Below, piece by piece: positions 11,913 to 23,130 of a stretch of DNA of 64,000 nt. The stretch comes from Rhyzopertha dominica (lineage: Eukaryota > Arthropoda > Insecta > Coleoptera > Bostrichidae): assembly GCA_025024175.1 (NCBI GenBank), contig QCXZ01000138.1:3348002-3412001 (forward strand). Reading direction: 5' to 3'. The translations under genes were made by a program, and so were the position numbers. Every line of letters begins with the position of its first letter. The first letter of the stretch is position 1. Under the pieces are notes generated by a model. It saw only the letters and a list, made by a program, of their open reading frames with translations. It made no database searches and was not told the DNA's origin.

Positions 11913-12990
11913 ACCGTTGTTGCCGATTATTTGAAATTTCAAATAATATTGAACAATCTCTCATTCTGTTCCATCTCTCACCAATGTTCTAATAGATCCC
12001 TTATGTATTTACTTCCGATGGTCAAAAGATCAGCTGTGGCTTAATGAAAGCATCTTAGTGAAACCACTACATACTTGTCTACCCCTTATTAACCAGAGAC
12101 TGTAACTAACGTAATAGTTATTAAAACGGAATAATAATCCCCGAGTCCGCATGAGGGTCGTTTAACTTAAAAATGCAGTGTGGGGTTACCACAAACGCAT
12201 TAGTCCTGCAAGCCTAGATAAAGAACCCATGTGTACTAGTGCTTCCAGGGTATTAAATGACGGCGGGAAGAGTATTAAGTGCTAAGTATGTTTTCCACAT
12301 CAGCGGCGGTAAACATTGCATTAGCAAGGACGAGGCAGGGCGCATTATACAAGATGTATGACATAAGAGATCGATTCCCGATGTTCAATCGGCGCGGACC
12401 ATGGCGTCCGGAGAAAAAGAAGTCCGGCAGGAAACGATGTAGTCTCAAATAAACGGTTCGATTATTGCCTTCGGGTATATGTCGACGGGGAGAGACCGGC
12501 CGGCATGAATCATTCACTGCGATTGATCTGCTCGAAGGAAACAGAAAGAAACCCAAGTACCCAAGACTATTAGACTTTTCGCTGCCCCGTTAGTATTTAT
12601 ACGGCTTTCTGCGGGCATTGGAACTGTTTACAATTTTCCGCTTCCTCGGTTACATTCGATCTTCCACTGAATGTATGTACTTATTTATCCGAAAAGGTTT
12701 ATAACGCTCCAAGTGAGAAATGCTGATGGAGGATCCAAAACAAGATTGCTGTTTGCGCAATTGACGATAAATAAAGAAAATAACACCACGATTTCCATGT
12801 TCATCCAATTGCAAGATGAAGACTCTGGCTATTGAAGAGGTTGGCCTATTGATACGTAAATGTACAATAATATCTATAATAATAACAGAAGAACATTCCT
12901 TATTAAGTGCCGACAGCACGGCCGAACACCAAAGTTCCTACAAGTTAAAACAAAACACGTAGTAGTATTCGAGTACAAAAAATGAAAACA
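11913..12990. other. No recognisable gene
   Basis: Nothing assigned. A moderately G+C-rich patch at 12250-12560 contains a 93-codon minus-strand frame that matches no family I know. Confidence 0.5.
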
Positions 12991-12995
12991 GCACG

Positions 12996-13032
12996 CCTGA
13001 GGAAGGCCCAACAAGAAGGGCCGAAACGTAGT
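12996..13032 (+). ncRNA. Hammerhead-like motif (Penelope type, probably decayed)
   Basis: CTGAGGA core at 12997-13003, an unpaired A, a GGCCC/GGGCC helix II (13005-13009 with 13018-13022), then GAAA at 13023-13026 followed by CGTA, giving a possible GUA cleavage triplet ending at 13030. The layout matches the ribozyme motifs attached to Penelope-like copies at 18.4 and 49.1 kb. Helix I is weak here (about two pairs), so activity is doubtful. No coding remains of the element were found around it; it is probably the residue of a truncated insertion. Confidence 0.4.
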
Positions 13033-13039
13033 AGATTAA

Positions 13040-14182
13040 CAAATAAATGAGTTATCATTTTGTCCCACAAAACCTAGAAAACCATTTACTAAGAAGAGTT
13101 CCACAAAAAGAAACAATTCAGATATATTATTTGCTTTTCTATATTCAGCTAGTAGTCCAGTTGATAAATACATTTTACTATACACAGCAAGAGTTCAGGT
13201 AGATGGTTCTGACGTCAACTCGTCTGATCTTTTGTTTTGGGGTACATTCCTTGAACTCCTCCCTACAGGCAGTGCCATCTAACGGTGCTATAGTCAGTAG
13301 AGCTATAGCGCCTTAGTACCACTTCGATAAAATTTTCATTGTTAATTTAAATAAATAATCCTGTACAAAAAAGAACAAAATTTAAGATTGCACTAATGAA
13401 ATAATTATTTATGCTATTTTCAAATGAAAAAACTCGCGAACAGTGCAGACTGAAAATAAAAAACCAGAGAGCTCTTACGTATAGATGAATTAAATGTTCA
13501 TAATTCGTTAGCTGTAATAGTCGCACTTTTTTTTAATAAAATTTTACATACGAGCTTCTCAATGCGTTATCAAGGGGGCCCATTTTTTAAATTTTTAGTA
13601 TCACCATCTTTTTTATTTGTTAAAAAATAATAGTGATAGATTTTCCAAGAATAAAAAATTGGGCCAATTCAGAACCATTCATTTAAAAAAGAATGAGTTA
13701 AAAACTCCTGTTGGTTTTGAAGATATTTGTTGTCAAGTTTACATTGTCCCATAATAGTCATGCTTCATTGTATACAAGGCGCAAACGGCAATATTAATTA
13801 ACGATACGGTTTTTGAATGCAAAAAAGCCATAAGTTCTTCTGCAATGCATTAGACGTGCGCAATATAAAATTACGGGCGTGTCGAAGATGCAGCCTACCT
13901 ACAGTTTTTATTATACTTTTAGTTACACATAGCTATTACTGAAAAAACCTCGAAATGTATCGAGCCAACTTTTGGTATCCAGGAAACACGAAATTATCGA
14001 ACTTGTCTTATCTTTTTTTTGAATACTTTTTTCGTAGATGATCATGGTTCTCAACAAATTCTACTTAGAAAATAGCTGTGTATTTTAAATCAAGCAGTAC
14101 AGTTTTATAAGGTTTCAGACTTTTATTCAATTATCGTAAATCTCAGACTATCTATATTTTCTCGTAAAATCGTTGATCTTGC
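13040..14182. other. No recognisable gene
   Basis: AT-rich sequence with homopolymer runs and no frames of interest. No repeat boundaries were seen. Confidence 0.6.
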
Positions 14183-14273
14183 GAGAATTACAGTGTGGAT
14201 GACACCATGCCAACTCTGTGGAGAACTAATTATTGCCACTAGATGGCATGGTATCATCCACACTGTAATTCTC
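14183..14273. repeat. 30-bp inverted repeat (hairpin)
   Basis: The arms at 14183-14212 and 14244-14273 are complementary over 30 bp with one mismatch (C versus T), separated by a 31-bp loop. It lies 11 bp upstream of the TATATAAG box of the ribozyme-bearing repeat at 14284. It could be the palindromic end of an inserted element or an RNA hairpin. No target duplication was found that settles this. Confidence 0.8.
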
Positions 14274-14283
14274 TACCTTGGCA

Positions 14284-14407
14284 TATATAAGGGAAGCCAG
14301 ATCTATGCCGTGTTGTCTGCGTTGGAACTATAGCTATGCTGAGGAGGCTTTATAAGCCGAAATAGCTGTCCACAGATTGTCTTCACACAGGCGACATGGC
14401 ATAGACG
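14284..14407 (+). mobile_element. Ribozyme-bearing short repeat, copy at 14.3 kb
   Basis: This is homologous to the 3' half of the 305-bp element at 24112-24416. It has TATATAAG at 14284-14291, then 18 bp from box start to the closing stem, which begins TCTATGCC at 14302 and pairs with GGCATAGA at 14398-14405. A hammerhead core lies in the middle. The closing stem continues inward with Watson-Crick and G-U pairs. The 5' half seen at 24.1 kb is absent and replaced by the 14183-14273 hairpin. A TAATTATT octamer occurs at 14227-14234 and 14408-14415 and could be a target duplication. However, it would split the hairpin, so I do not rely on it. Confidence 0.65.
14334..14375 (+). ncRNA. Type I hammerhead ribozyme, canonical core
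   Basis: The motif reads CTGAGGA (14339-14345), helix II GGCTT/AAGCC with a TAT loop (14346-14358), GAAA (14359-14362), a very short helix III, and a GUC cleavage triplet ending at 14370. Helix I is formed by CTATG (14334-14338) and CACAG (14371-14375): four pairs and one A-C mismatch. It is then extended by a long outer stem. All invariant core positions of the hammerhead family are present, including the G-C pair next to the core. Compared with 24.3 kb, helix II differs completely in sequence yet still pairs, and helix I shows two compensatory pair changes. Self-cleavage is inferred, not tested. The helix III of two pairs may need dimerisation. Confidence 0.8.
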
Positions 14408-14409
14408 TA

Positions 14410-15179
14410 ATTATTATGGTTGAACTTTATGTGATTTTTTGTAAACCAAAATGTAAGAGAACCTATTTAGTTTTCGAACTAAACTAATTGGTGAATTTTT
14501 CTCAAGTTGTTCAAAGTTGATAATGAACACCTTATTTACTACTTTTAGTTACCAAATCACATATAAAATGTTTGGTAGCGGAAGGGCTAAGACAAAAAAT
14601 CACTATACAGTCATGTGAAGCTTGTAAACACGTTAATTATTTGAATGTGCTTTATTTCACAATTTTCGTCAGATAGTTTTGAAAATAATAAAGAGCAAAA
14701 AATGTGAAGATCTTACACTTGTAAGTTGTCGCCATCTATCGGTGACATCTGAAACTTCTATCATCCTTCTTCTAAAAAGAGGCCCATTTTTGTAGCATGA
14801 CATATTATCCTTTTAAGTAGAGTTATCCATAGTGTATTTAGAAGGCGCGATTCTCGTATGATGCTTGATCAAGGTTTGTGTTGCAATTGAAACGCAAGTT
14901 GAAAAAGATCTTCGAAAAGGAAATAAATCCAGATTACAATTGTCAAGGAAGAGCGGAGAGCACTGATCGCATTTTTACAATTGCACACCTATAAGCCCTA
15001 AATACTTTTTTCACAATAGATTCCTTGGTTCTTTTACCAATCTTTGTCTTCACACCCTTATTGATATACGAGTAGTATAACAACCAAACAGCTCTGTCCA
15101 CATAGTAGACGACCATCAAATTGAACGTCGTATCGAAAAAGACACGAGGGATACACGAGAATAACACGTGATGCCCAAC
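14410..15179. other. No recognisable gene
   Basis: AT-rich; no family, RNA or repeat with defined ends recognised. Confidence 0.55.
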
Positions 15180-15560
15180 GAAAACATCTTTTTTCTCCCC
15201 GACATTTTACCTATCGTGCGTGTTTTTCGAACGGAAACGTATATTCCTCCTTGACCGGGTGGGTCCTTGGCGAGCGGCGGCTCGTGGGGTGGCGTCAGGG
15301 ACACCGTTCCATTTCCGCGTATATTCATAACCCCGAGAATCCTTTTCAGTGAAATTTCATTCCGGCAGTTCCGTTAGTATCGCTCGACGTAACGGCAGGC
15401 AAGGGTTTAAAGGGTCTGCGAGGTGTCGGGCGCGAGAGGGACGGGCTGGTAATTAGATTTGGCGCTCGCGTCTCCAGGTAGAGCAACACGTTATGCCGCC
15501 GCCGCGCCACGCCGTCCAGGGGCGTAGTTAACGTATACGCACGGTGTCACGATTCGTTTT
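15180..15560. promoter_or_regulatory. G+C- and CpG-rich island, possible regulatory region
   Basis: This block is conspicuously rich in G+C and CpG compared with its AT-rich surroundings (for example CCGCCGCCGCGCCACG near 15496). No coding exon could be recognised in it; the 70-codon minus-strand frame is unconvincing. In arthropod genomes such islands can mark promoters, first exons or conserved non-coding elements. It may be a piece of host gene regulation, but the sequence alone does not decide this. Confidence 0.3.
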
Positions 15561-18350
15561 GCTTAAGGGATGCTTACTAATCGGGTAAACTTAACGCATA
15601 TACAATTTTACTTACTGTAAAAAACCTTATGGATAAAGAGGCTTTAACGCATTTTCGATGCACAGAAGCAATAGAAGGCCAATGGCGCCTTTTTAAATGC
15701 ACTAATAACTTGCATTTCATTATTGATATCGTATTGTTCTTAAAGTTTTGTCCACGCAAGGAATGGATACATAATACATAATAATCCGATGATAGCAAAA
15801 TCTGGAAATTAGGCTGGGTATAGTAAAAGGTCAATCCCTTCCATTTCCTGTTTTTTTTTTACTGTTATTACCACTGTAGTTGTTATTTTACAAAATTTCT
15901 CACCTTCGATTAATCAAAACTTGATTCCTTTACATTAATATGTCATAATATACTCGCCACAATCACTCAAAATGAAGCGTAGCATGGCCAGCAGGTACCA
16001 ATACCTAACGAACTGGATCTTCAAAATTCTCACAACACAACTTTTTTTTTCAAATATTTCACGTTTAGTAACCATCGCAAGCAGAGTTTGATGCGGGGCG
16101 GCAGGAACTTTCTCGTGAATTTCCACCACTTGACAGCGAACGGTGGCTCGTTCGAAAACTTACTTATTGGTCGATTTGGTCGACTTAATTAGGATAGCAA
16201 CAACCTAGTGCAGTTTGATATATTTTTTGTGTACCACTTCCATGATGCGTACATCATAATTTACTAAACAGTAAAGATCATTATTATAATATTAACAAAA
16301 CAGATTAATAATTTAGAATCGTTTATATAAATTGCGCCGGAATTATAACAGACTTCAGCTCCCTGAATAGGAGTCAACAAATACAATTAATTTGAGTTGT
16401 AAGCCAGGAGCCGTTACTGCTTTTGTCGTATTTAACTCAAATTAACTTTGTAACTCAAAAATCTTTACGAAATACATCGTAACTCGACTTGTGAATTTTG
16501 TAGAAGACTATATTTGAATAACCTTGCATAAACTAAAACTACATAAACCTTTACAAAATCTCGACTGATATTGATTAAATCTAAACCTACATGACATTTA
16601 CGTATTTTGTTATTATTCTCTTGATCTTTTCTTATTTGGGAAAATCTCACTAAAAACCTTATTGGATACAGTTTTGTTCCTAACCAACTAAATTGCTGAA
16701 AGCAGATGAGCTAATCGCGCGTTTTTAATCATAGGACCGTTATTCTTCTTTTTTTAGAGACTTATAAGTTACTCGGCCACGTCCAAAAGGACATAAATGT
16801 TATTCTGGTTCGAATAATCCCGAGAATGATAAAGGCATCTGTTTCTCTGCGTTTTCAGATTACGGACGAAGACCGTGACTTATACATTTCCAAGACTTCT
16901 TCTTGCTTTCCTTGTAACACGTAGAATATCCGAGAAGATCTATGTATAAACTCTCACTAACAACATCAAGAATAGCAAAACAAACGCAAGGTAATCGGAC
17001 AGATCTCGACAACTGTACAGAGATGAAGAAATAGCCTTAGCAGAAAGGTGACGCTTTTCTGTGCAGTGTTCAAACCTCTGATGAGATATGGTTTGAAGTT
17101 TGAATCTTCTAAACTGGAGTTAAAATGATAGACCATTTAGTGGAAACCAAAAATCTAATAAAACTGAATATTGGTAGAGTTTACCTTATTTTAAGCCGAT
17201 AAATACTGAAGACACAGTAAGAAAAAGGTAGCACATCGGAGATTTGACAAGTTTCAGGAGAGACAATATGCCTTGGGTCACGTGGTAGTTTTCGATCAAA
17301 AAAGTTCATCACCCTTAGAGCTATATACATATATAACTGATTTACACCGGACACGCCTACGACTTAGAATTACGGCTGTTATAAGAGAACTCACGCGGTG
17401 CCTTTAATTACGTGGCGCTATATGTATAGCTGTCTTTTTCTTATGCTGGAGTCAGTAGTAGATGCTTATGCCCCATCCATATTAAGTTTTATTAGATCTT
17501 TGATTCCAGGCCAACCCATTAGCAAGCAGCAAAATGTCTACTACAACGCTCAAATTAACACAGCTCAGGTACCTCAAAAATCACCAAAAAATTGAAAAGA
17601 GATATGAAGAGCTGTGCCTCTGCCAACGCCCCGGATGCGACGACAGCGTGTTTGCGAGATGGTGGTGTGTGTTGGTGCTCCGATTTTGAACCAAGTGTTG
17701 CTCGGGGATGTCCAATTTATGTTTATAATATATAATATACGCGCGTGCACTCTCCTTGGCGTTCCGGCCCTTGTATTTCAGGCTGGATGGGTTATGCTTT
17801 AAATTTCTGCCGTAATATAAAGTTGGCTGGCGTTTTATGGTGTGTGTTTTTATAAAGTTCGTGTTTGGGTGCAGTAAAAGCCACTTTGTTTGCCCTTGTT
17901 GCGGGGCGCTTAAATTTTTCCGCGACACCGTTGTTACGGCGTCAGATGGCCCAGCGCTTATTTTGCATTTAGGCTTATTCCGGCTGTTTACGATTCCTCA
18001 AAAGGACGGCATAAACTGTACTAACGAGGACGCCATAGTACTCAAGCCCCACGAGCTTTATGCGCTGTGTTTTGAGTTCATGCATTCCTGCTGATGAAAA
18101 ATAATTCAAACACCAAGCAGGAAGACTTGTGTTAGCTTATATTGCTGGCTCTTACATTATTAGCCAAATATAACAAGCAGGTATGTGGAATTACTATAGG
18201 TATATTATGCCAACTATAATATTTGCGGTGACATATTACAAGACTCATTTAAAGAATCGAAAAGTTTAAGGCTTCCACACCCTTGCAGTTACACAAGCAA
18301 ACGCATATTGATTAACATTGATTCATTAATAGTAGTAGTACAATTTCCAT
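15561..18350. other. No recognisable gene
   Basis: Nothing assigned. A patch at 17600-18060, moderately G+C-rich for the window, contains open frames on both strands (up to 115 codons, minus strand) that I do not recognise. Confidence 0.5.
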
Positions 18351-18359
18351 CTTGTGCTT

Positions 18360-19807
18360 GACATGTTGTTTTCCGGGCTGGTTCCCACGTTGGTTATTAG
18401 ACCTTGACGTTTCGACACTCATGTCGGTGTCTTCCTCAGAAGTAGCTCTGAAACTGAAGTGTCCTAGCCTGCTCGGGTATTTATACTCGTCCGGGTCACT
18501 GACGCGTGGGCGTTGTTACGCATGACCGGTTTACAGATTCCAGGTAGGTCGATGCCCCGGTCTCGGTTGTAATTGTGCGGGTTCTTCTGGATTTCGATGG
18601 CTTCCTTGTACAGTCTCGGCCAGAATCTCGCTTCCCTCGACAGCATTTGTGCTTCCTCGAATTTGATGATGTGGCCAGTCTCCATTCGATGTTCTGCTAC
18701 AGCCGACCTATCACCTTGCCGCTCTCTGGTGTCCCTCATGTGCTCCTTGATTCTCGTGCTCATGTGCCTTCCGATTTGGCCGATGTAAACCTTCCCACAG
18801 CTGCATGGGATGCTGTACACACCTTGTGTTTGTAGTTCCTCAGACGTCGAACGATATTTCGGAAAGGCGTTAGCTATCTTTCTCGGGGCGGTGAAGATGG
18901 TGTTTATATGATGTCTTCTCAGCATCCGTCCGATCTTATCTGTACATCCATTGACGTAGGGCAGGTATGCTGCAGCAATGTTCTCCTTGGGTTCCTTCCT
19001 CCGTGGTTGCTTGTTGATAGCCTTCTCAATCTGTGCCTTAGGATATCCGTTCTTCTGTAGTGCTCTGCGTAGATGTTCTAATTCCTCTTCTAGGTGGTCT
19101 GGTTCGCTGACTAGCTTTGCTCGCTGTATCAGCGTGTTGATGACTCCTTGCTTTTGTGCGGGGTGGTGGTGTGAATCTGCATGCAGGTAGCGATCCGTGT
19201 GGGTTGGCTTCCTTTAGACCCGATATCCTAGCGTACCGTCTTGTTTCCTTGTCACCATCACATCCAGGAAGGGTAGGGCGCCATTGGTCTCCATCTCTAT
19301 TGTGAATTGTATGCCGCTATGGATACTATTTAGATGGTCCAGGAACTCCTTTATGTTCTGTTCTCCATGCGGCCAGACGGTAAAAGTGTCGTCCACGTAT
19401 CTAAACCAACACTTAAGTTTAAGCCGTGCCGATGCCAATGCAGTTGTCTCGAAGGCTTCCAAGTAAATGTTAGCTATCAGCGGAGAAAGCGATGACCCCA
19501 TCGGAGCACCTTCTGTCTGCTCGTAGTATTCCTCCTGGAACTTGAAGAAAGTAGATTTCAGGCAGATATTCGCAAGTTGGACTAGTTCTTCATCCAAGTC
19601 TTCTTCTTGTAGACGTTTCTTCAACTCCCTTAAGGCATCGTCCAATGGTATCTTCGTGAAGAGTGAGGTGATATCAAAGCTTACTAAGATGTCCTCCGGG
19701 TCCAGTCTGATATTCTTCATTTTCTCAAGAAGGTCTTCGGCGTTCCTGACGTGGTGCTCTGTCTTTCCTACGCGTCCTTTCAGGGTTCGAGCGATGTATC
19801 CAGCTAA
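18360..19807 (-). mobile_element. Penelope-like element, 5'-truncated copy 1
   Basis: On the minus strand the copy runs from about 19807 to 18360: reverse transcriptase, linker, GIY-YIG endonuclease, then a 3' non-coding part with a hammerhead motif (18399-18449). A 9-bp CTTGTGCTT occurs at both edges (18351-18359 and 19808-19816) and is a plausible target duplication, though the inner one overlaps the end of readable coding homology. The part upstream of the RT palm is missing, as is common for Penelope elements. The coding region is broken by a single stop, so the copy is young. The 3' region is nearly identical to copy 2 at 49.1 kb. Confidence 0.85.
18399..18449 (-). ncRNA. Hammerhead motif in the Penelope 3' region (copy 1)
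   Basis: Read on the minus strand: CTGAGGA (complement of 18433-18439), one unpaired A, helix II GACAC/GTGTC, GAAA (complement of 18410-18413), then CGTC with a GUC cleavage triplet ending at 18406. Helix I is CTT/AAG, an internal loop, then AGA/TCT. Helix III is only the self-complementary ACGU, so monomer folding would be unstable and a dimer is likely. Penelope-like elements are known to carry hammerhead motifs in their terminal repeats. The extra A between core and helix II departs from the textbook core. Confidence 0.7.
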
Positions 19808-19823
19808 CTTGTGCTTCCATTAT
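18464..19823 (-). pseudogene. Penelope-like RT / GIY-YIG endonuclease, one in-frame stop
   Basis: One continuous minus-strand frame begins at the truncated end (about 19823). It shows RT blocks: ILVSFDITSLFTKIPLDDAL with the first catalytic Asp, EGAPMGSSLSPLIANIYLE, WFRYVDDTFTVW with the catalytic Asp pair, and ALPFLDVMVTRK. A TAA at 19214-19216 interrupts it just after GTLGYRV. The same frame then continues through RKPTHTDRYLHADSHHHP, a linker, and a GIY-YIG domain (GVYSIPC, CGKVYIGQIGR, IKEH, AVAEH, ETGH) to a stop at 18464. The element would copy itself by target-primed reverse transcription, with the nuclease cutting DNA. Only the one stop and the missing N-terminus disable this copy. Confidence 0.88.
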
Positions 19824-19929
19824 TTGAATCGAAATAACTCGTATATACCGTGAAGAAAAATTGTGGAAATTGCAGATGCACTATTTTTGGTTACGTTAGG
19901 CATTCTCACTTGGAGAAATAAATTCATGG

Positions 19930-21526
19930 TGAGCTTTCCTAAAAAATTTTATTGAATTTGGTGCTCAGAATACGAAAGGCGATTGAAGAATTTTTCATGC
20001 ATCCTTATCATAAGCATATAAGTGGAAAAGACGTACTGGAAGCTGTCAGAACATTAAAGAACAAACAAACGGCAGGGATAGACTTAGTTCCATGTTTTCT
20101 TGTTAAAGATTGCTTAAGTGTGCTTGTTGAACCACTTTATTTTTTATTCAATCTAATCTCCATTTCCAGAAATGTGGAAGACATGTATTGTATGTCCTGT
20201 ATTCAAAGCTGGTGACTGTGGGGATGTGCGCAACTATAGACCGATTACGATTTAATGCAATTTTGCAAAATTATTTGAGGCTGTTGTTCATAAAAATATT
20301 TATTGTGAATTGCGACCACACCTGTCAGAAAATCAGCTTGGTTTTATGAAACATAGGTCCACTGTGACAAATCTTGCCACGCTTTTCCAATTCATAGCCG
20401 AAACTTTGGACGGTGCGGTGGTGGCCAGGTTGACACTATTTATTCGCAGTAAGGCGTTTGATCAAATAGATCACGACATATTGTTGAGGAAACTAGAGAT
20501 GGTGGGGGTTAATGCACCATTATTATTGCTTTTTAAGTCGTATTTGCTGAACACATTGTATTTTGTGTGTTACGGTAGATTTTGGTGTACCGCAGGGGTC
20601 TAACTTGGTGCCCTTACTGTTTTCAGTATTTGTTAACGACCTACCACTGATCATAAGATGCCCTTGTTTAATATTTGCAGATTATCTTAAACACAAATAT
20701 TAGTACTCTAAATGACTGTGTATTATTACAAAATCAAATTGATAATTTATATACCTGGTGTGTAAGTAACAACCTAAAATTGAATATTTCTAAATGCAGA
20801 GTAATTTCCTACACTCGTAAGAAAACTCCATTAGTGTATGATTATGTGATGAACGGCCAAATCTTAACAAGAGTAGAATCTAAAAGATTTAGGTATAATG
20901 TGGGATGTTTCATGTACATTTAGTGATTATCTTACTGCTCTGGTCTCGGAATGTTATAAAACATTGGGATTTGTTATTCGTAACACCAAGGAGTTTGGTA
21001 ATATTTTTGCATTGAAATCTTATTTTGTTGCACTAGTGCGATCCTAAAATTGAGTATGGATACAAAGACGGTTCCTAAAGTATTTGTTTTTTAAAATACA
21101 TGGTGTATGCCCTGAGAGGGGTATAGAGTATGGTGTTCTATTAAATATGTTTGATTTCTAATTTCTTTTGCACAGAAGAGTTAAAATAAGCATATCATTT
21201 TATTACATGATAACATTGATTGTTGTTTGCTACTGACTAAAGTTAATTTCTCTATTCCACGTATTTCTAGCAGAGATGCACCGCTTTTCTATTGTAATGT
21301 GTGTAAGAGTTGTTATTATGACGAGGGCTCCCGTGAATCTAATGTGTAATAATTTTAATTGTTATGGCAGCTCTCGCGATATTAATTTTGTATCACGTAG
21401 ACAGTTGTTGAGCGGGGTTTGCTTTGTAAGGTAATTTTATATTGTCTATTTGTCTGGAACTATAGAATAATTGTCCTGTAATTGGTGTATACCATTGGAC
21501 AATAAAGAGTATTATTGTTATTATTT
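19930..21526 (+). pseudogene. Non-LTR retrotransposon (LINE) reverse transcriptase, decayed
   Basis: RT blocks appear in order across several frames: VRTLKNKQTAGIDLVPCF (about 20050), LSENQLGFMKHRST (20310 onward), RSKAFDQIDHDILLRKLEM, GVPQGSNLVPLLFSVFVND (about 20583-20640), and IFADYLK, where YADD/FADD has become FADY. Then comes the thumb region, NLKLNISKCRVISYTRK (about 20771) to the YKTLGFVIRNTKEFGN block (about 20956). The 3' end has AATAAAG followed by a TATTATTGTTATTATT microsatellite-type tail at 21500-21526, typical of insect LINEs. Frameshifts and the lost Asp make it dead. It begins about 110 bp after Penelope copy 1 and is 5'-truncated. It resembles Jockey/R1-group elements, but the clade was not tested. 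Confidence 0.8.
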
Positions 21527-21529
21527 GAA

Positions 21530-22540
21530 GCTGAAAATGGAATTGCCGCTAGCGATAATTTACTTCGATATCGGGAATTATTTCAATCTTTTATGGGCTC
21601 CCATTAATAATATTGATATGGAGGGGATGCTCTGGTTTCAATAGAATGTGTAAGATGTAATTATTGCAAGAAAAATTTAATTGTTATGTTGTCTTGCAGC
21701 GTGACTATGTAAAACAATTTAACTCGAAATATTATGTTTTAAATCGAACGCAGACTGCTCACTAAATGATTAATTACTTGAGCCTAGCTTCGAAAAACCA
21801 GAGGCTCGAGTGTGGCGGATCTAAAGAGTTGAAATAAAGGAGTAATCTTCCAAGGAAAATTCTAGATTTCAACTAATTTTTCCACACAAGTCTATCGAAA
21901 GTATGAACGTGTATTTTGTCAGCAGTCCGAAAAACGGATTGGCTTTAGTAGCACGAGTGGATAAGTATACATATATTATCCCCAGGGGTCGGTCACTCAT
22001 AAATTTACCTTCATTTTGCTCTTCACCAATGTACTCTTTAACAACCATCTTTCGAGGCTTGTATGCGAAAATGGGGCACATAAATCTGTCACTATCTGAA
22101 GGTATAAAAGGTACTTATTTGAAAAAAGGCGACATAAGGATATTTAACCTACAATCCTAGATATAAATTAATTACAGTTACTCAAATTATACCGAACAAG
22201 AAAGAAGTCTAACTAACCAGTCATGTGTCCAGATATGATCCCAATGGGTAATAATTAAAACTATAACAGGACCACTCCAGAAATCAGTTTTCACTGGTTT
22301 ATAGAGTTTATACTAATATTTGCGTGGCCACAGTGTGTAGAACGGAAGTACCATTTCTTCCGTGCAAATCACCATGGCCAACTATGAAAGCTCTCGAGAA
22401 CAGTCGTGGTTATCGAGAATAATAACTGCGAGATACACTATGCCGTATCATGGCAATTTAACAGTGCTACCCACCCGTCAATGTGGGGAACCTTTACCTG
22501 CACCTTGTATACAGGCTCTCTGCGTTGGGACTCTAGCTGT
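21530..22540. other. No recognisable gene
   Basis: No family recognised. Overlapping short frames at 21869-22160 on both strands look like chance. Confidence 0.5.
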
Positions 22541-22541
22541 G

Positions 22542-22563
22542 CTGAGAAGGCTTTATAATACGA
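22542..22563 (+). ncRNA. Decayed hammerhead core related to the 14.3-kb copy
   Basis: The sequence leading in (TGCGTTGGGACTCTAGCTGTG, from about 22521) closely resembles the 14.3-kb repeat. It runs into CTGAGAA at 22542-22548 and GGCTTTATAATACGAGG. The core has lost an invariant G, and the helix II 3' strand and the GAAA are mutated, so it should be inactive. It marks another copy of the same repeat family. Confidence 0.5.
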
Positions 22564-22654
22564 GGGTGAATGCTTTCAGCGTCCATAATATAAGATAATA
22601 TTTTCTCGGAAAGATCGCTGTCTCTTGAAAACACGGACAAAAAATTATAAGTCT

Positions 22655-22687
22655 GACGTTTCGATTACACCTGTAATCTTTGTCAAA
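22655..22687 (-). ncRNA. Decayed Penelope-type hammerhead motif
   Basis: On the minus strand: TTGACAA in place of CTGANGA (complement of 22680-22686), one extra base, helix II GATTAC/GTAATC, GAAA (complement of 22659-22662) and CGTC. Helix II and the 3' half of the core are intact, but two core positions are changed, so cleavage is unlikely. No coding remains were recognised next to it. Confidence 0.4.
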
Positions 22688-22689
22688 GA

Positions 22690-23122
22690 CGAAGAACCTC
22701 AAAATTTGCCTGACACAAGTTCAAATAAGATTTTGAAAATGCTTTATAATGTCTAACAGCAGTCCACAGCATAGACTTATTTTGCTGTCGTGGTTTTATC
22801 AGTATTTATAGGAACAGCCAACTAGAAAAGGGAATGGGAAAAAGCACGAGCACAATATTTCTGCATAGCGAGCCAAATCGCAAGCGCAAAAACTAATCAA
22901 CGAACAAGAAGAAGTGTGCATCCTACGCTATTCCATGGATTCAGCCTAATTGTTCTAAATGAAGTGTAAAAAAGCCCTCTAAGATCTTGTAACTTTTTCT
23001 TCCTTTGGCATTATCTTAAGGATAAAGTGTACGGTAATAAACCGCAAACTTCTGAGTACAAAGATGAAATACGACATAGCATTACCTACATTTTCAAGCA
23101 ATTAATGGACACCACGATGTAT
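22690..23122. other. No recognisable gene
   Basis: AT-rich sequence with no recognised feature. Confidence 0.5.
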
Positions 23123-23130
23123 CTTGTGGA

